NCBI GenBank assembly: GCA_037074615.1
Contig: CM073558.1
Span: 17,343,001 to 17,407,000, forward strand
Reading direction: 5' to 3'
Source of the DNA: Leucaena leucocephala
Taxonomy: Eukaryota > Streptophyta > Magnoliopsida > Fabales > Fabaceae
DNA length: 64,000 nucleotides
The notes beneath the pieces were generated by a model. It worked only from the letters and a program-made list of their open reading frames with translations, was not told the DNA's origin and did not search any database. Position 1 is the first letter of the stretch. Each line of letters starts with the position of its first letter. Of this stretch, positions 62,616-64,000 are shown piece by piece. A program made the translations under genes and the position numbers.

Positions 62616-63516
62616 TTATGGTTCATCGTGGCCTGGTTCGTCGTCGACCATTTGCTCATTTTCTTGTATCATGTTCATAAGCATGTTGACTTGTTCTTGG
62701 AGCATGGCATTTTCCCTCTCAATTCGAGCACGTTTGCTCTTCTCTTCCAGAAGCTGGACTTGCAGGTGCTCCAGACATCTTGAATCTTCCTCCAATTGTT
62801 CATTCAATCCGTCAATTTCCCGGTCCTGCGAGCAAATGATCACCAAAATATCTCATCCTGTTGTTACTTTTATTGATTGGTAAAACCATTCTATAGGTGC
62901 TTATGCTTTCCTTTAATTTTTAATTTGGTACCTATGCCTTTTTCTCTCCTTATTAAATCGTTTAATTTTGTCATGTTAACACCAGTAACCCTTGTAACTT
63001 TGTTCTATTACCGCCTGTATAAAAGTTAATTGTGCTAGCAAAGTAAAGTTAAGTACTTTAATAAAAAGAGAAAACGATAGGGACCGAATTAAAAACTTAG
63101 TGAAAATACTTGTAAAATAGTTTTTCCTTATTAATAAGATATTGGGAAGTTAAGAAAGTGAGGACGAAAATAAGGTACCTTTCTGTTCATTTCTTGGATG
63201 GCAATCCTGCGCATGCTTTCCACGACATCAACGTTGACAAGCTTTCGCTTCTTCCCGATCAGCCATCCCTTTGGATAGTTTGCGGATTCAAAGTCAGGAG
63301 GAGGAAGTAAAGATTCAGCCGATGGCAGTCGGCCATTAATGTTCTTTATAGGTTCTAATGGTTCAAATAACGCCTTTCGACGCTCAGAAAGCTCAGGAAC
63401 AGGAACTGCAGTTAAGTCCTGCATCATCTCCTCAGCAGGAGGAGGTTCTTCCTCTTTGCTGGGTGGTTTATTAGCACTTGCAGTATCGTTTGATACCTCT
63501 AAATTCTTCCCGCTAG
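62616..63516 (-). CDS. HDR1: HEADING DATE REPRESSOR 1-like protein, partial (3' end)
   Basis: Two exons on the minus strand are visible: 63179-63516 and the last exon 62616-62825, joined by a GT-AG intron. They give about 181 residues to the stop, and the 5' exon(s) lie beyond position 64000. Key segments are ELSERRKALFEPLEPIKNIN, RLPSAESLLPPPDFESANYP and KGWLIGKKRKLVNVDVVES, with MRRIAIQEMNRK before the intron, then DREIDGLNEQLEEDSRCLEH and a Leu/Glu-rich coiled coil to about 15 residues before the stop. These match my recollection of plant HDR1, a nuclear flowering-time regulator in rice that works with a SnRK1-type kinase. The KKRK motif could be a nuclear signal. Whether this homologue affects flowering cannot be told. 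The acceptor at 63516 (CCACAG) fixes the left end of the first visible exon. Confidence 0.78.
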
Positions 63517-63742
63517 CTGTGGGCAACAAGTTACCATTCTATTTCCAACAAATCTAGCCATACCATATTTGCACAACTAAAGCAAAATTACCCATGAATG
63601 AAACAGAACAAAGCAGGAAAAACATTTAGCAATATGAGTGCAAGCTGCTAAGAAGAGGGTTATGTTCCTCTAAGACTCAAGGTTGTTTCCTTGGAAAATT
63701 AAGAAGATTTTTCAATCTATTTGAACTTTACTTCAAATTATA

Positions 63743-63990
63743 CTCCTCCGGTTATAAATATAAGATCTAATTAGTAAGTTAATTTTAATCCTAAATATAA
63801 GACCTATTTCTCAAATTTAAGAACTCTTAATAAATAACTGCTATTGAGACTCTCTTAACAAGAATCAAGAGAATGAGGGAGATAGTTAAGGAAGATAGTT
63901 ATGGTACTTTAAGAAAAATATATTATAATAACTAACTTCTTTAATCTGATCAAATTAGTTAAATAGATTCTATATTTAGAATTAGAGAAG
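63743..63990. mobile_element. Stowaway-like MITE in the HDR1-like intron
   Basis: It starts ctcctccggttataaatata and ends gaattagagaag, flanked by ta (63741-63742, 63991-63992), about 248 bp. The ends and interior resemble the copies at 36153 and 37137. It lies in the intron upstream of the first visible HDR1-like exon. Confidence 0.65.
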
Positions 63991-64000
63991 TATTATTTTT

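Overview
This is nuclear DNA from a flowering plant, most likely a woody eudicot; the sequence does not fix the species. Evidence: genes split by GT-AG introns, strongly AT-rich intergenic DNA, and plant-specific families (2-alkenal/double-bond reductase, OTP87-type PPR protein, TRF-like PH-domain protein, HEADING DATE REPRESSOR 1-like protein) set among plant Copia, Athila, Angela-like, LINE, hAT, Tourist and Stowaway elements.

Layout. 1-31 kb is a retroelement graveyard. It holds a decayed Copia element with its 3' LTR (about 2100-7187), which abuts a displaced exon of the reductase family (7188-7558). Two long solo LTRs of one family follow in opposite orientation (8539-10801 and 12867-16443), with a CACTA-like terminus between them. 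An Athila-type Gypsy element on the minus strand (17070-28907) is interrupted by an Angela-like solo LTR. Next come a chromovirus gag scrap (about 28910-29640) and the 5' part of an Ale-type Copia element (29880-31186). 31.8-33.5 kb is a decayed OTP87-like PPR gene. 34.6-43.1 kb is a tandem pair of reductase genes on the minus strand: the right copy is intact (five exons, 342 aa) and the left copy is frameshifted twice. 43-56 kb is AT-rich with no recognisable host gene; it has MITEs, a LINE scrap, a minisatellite and a cluster of palindromic TTCATGAA motifs around a perfect hairpin. 56.3-59.8 kb is an intact six-exon TRF-like/PH-domain gene (523 aa) behind a cluster of four G-boxes. 60.8-62.0 kb is a LINE scrap split by an hAT MITE. 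62.6-63.5 kb is the 3' end of an HDR1-like gene whose first exons lie beyond the right edge.

Only three host genes look functional: the reductase at 38846-43117, the TRF-like gene at 56322-59758 and the partial HDR1-like gene. They do not form a pathway. The reductase locus is a small birth-and-death family with one live copy, one full-length pseudogene and one dispersed exon. I saw no tRNA or rRNA gene, CRISPR array or cluster that clearly forms a new biological system. The least explained signals are the tRNA-like module kept in both solo LTRs, the TTCATGAA cluster, and the G-box array.
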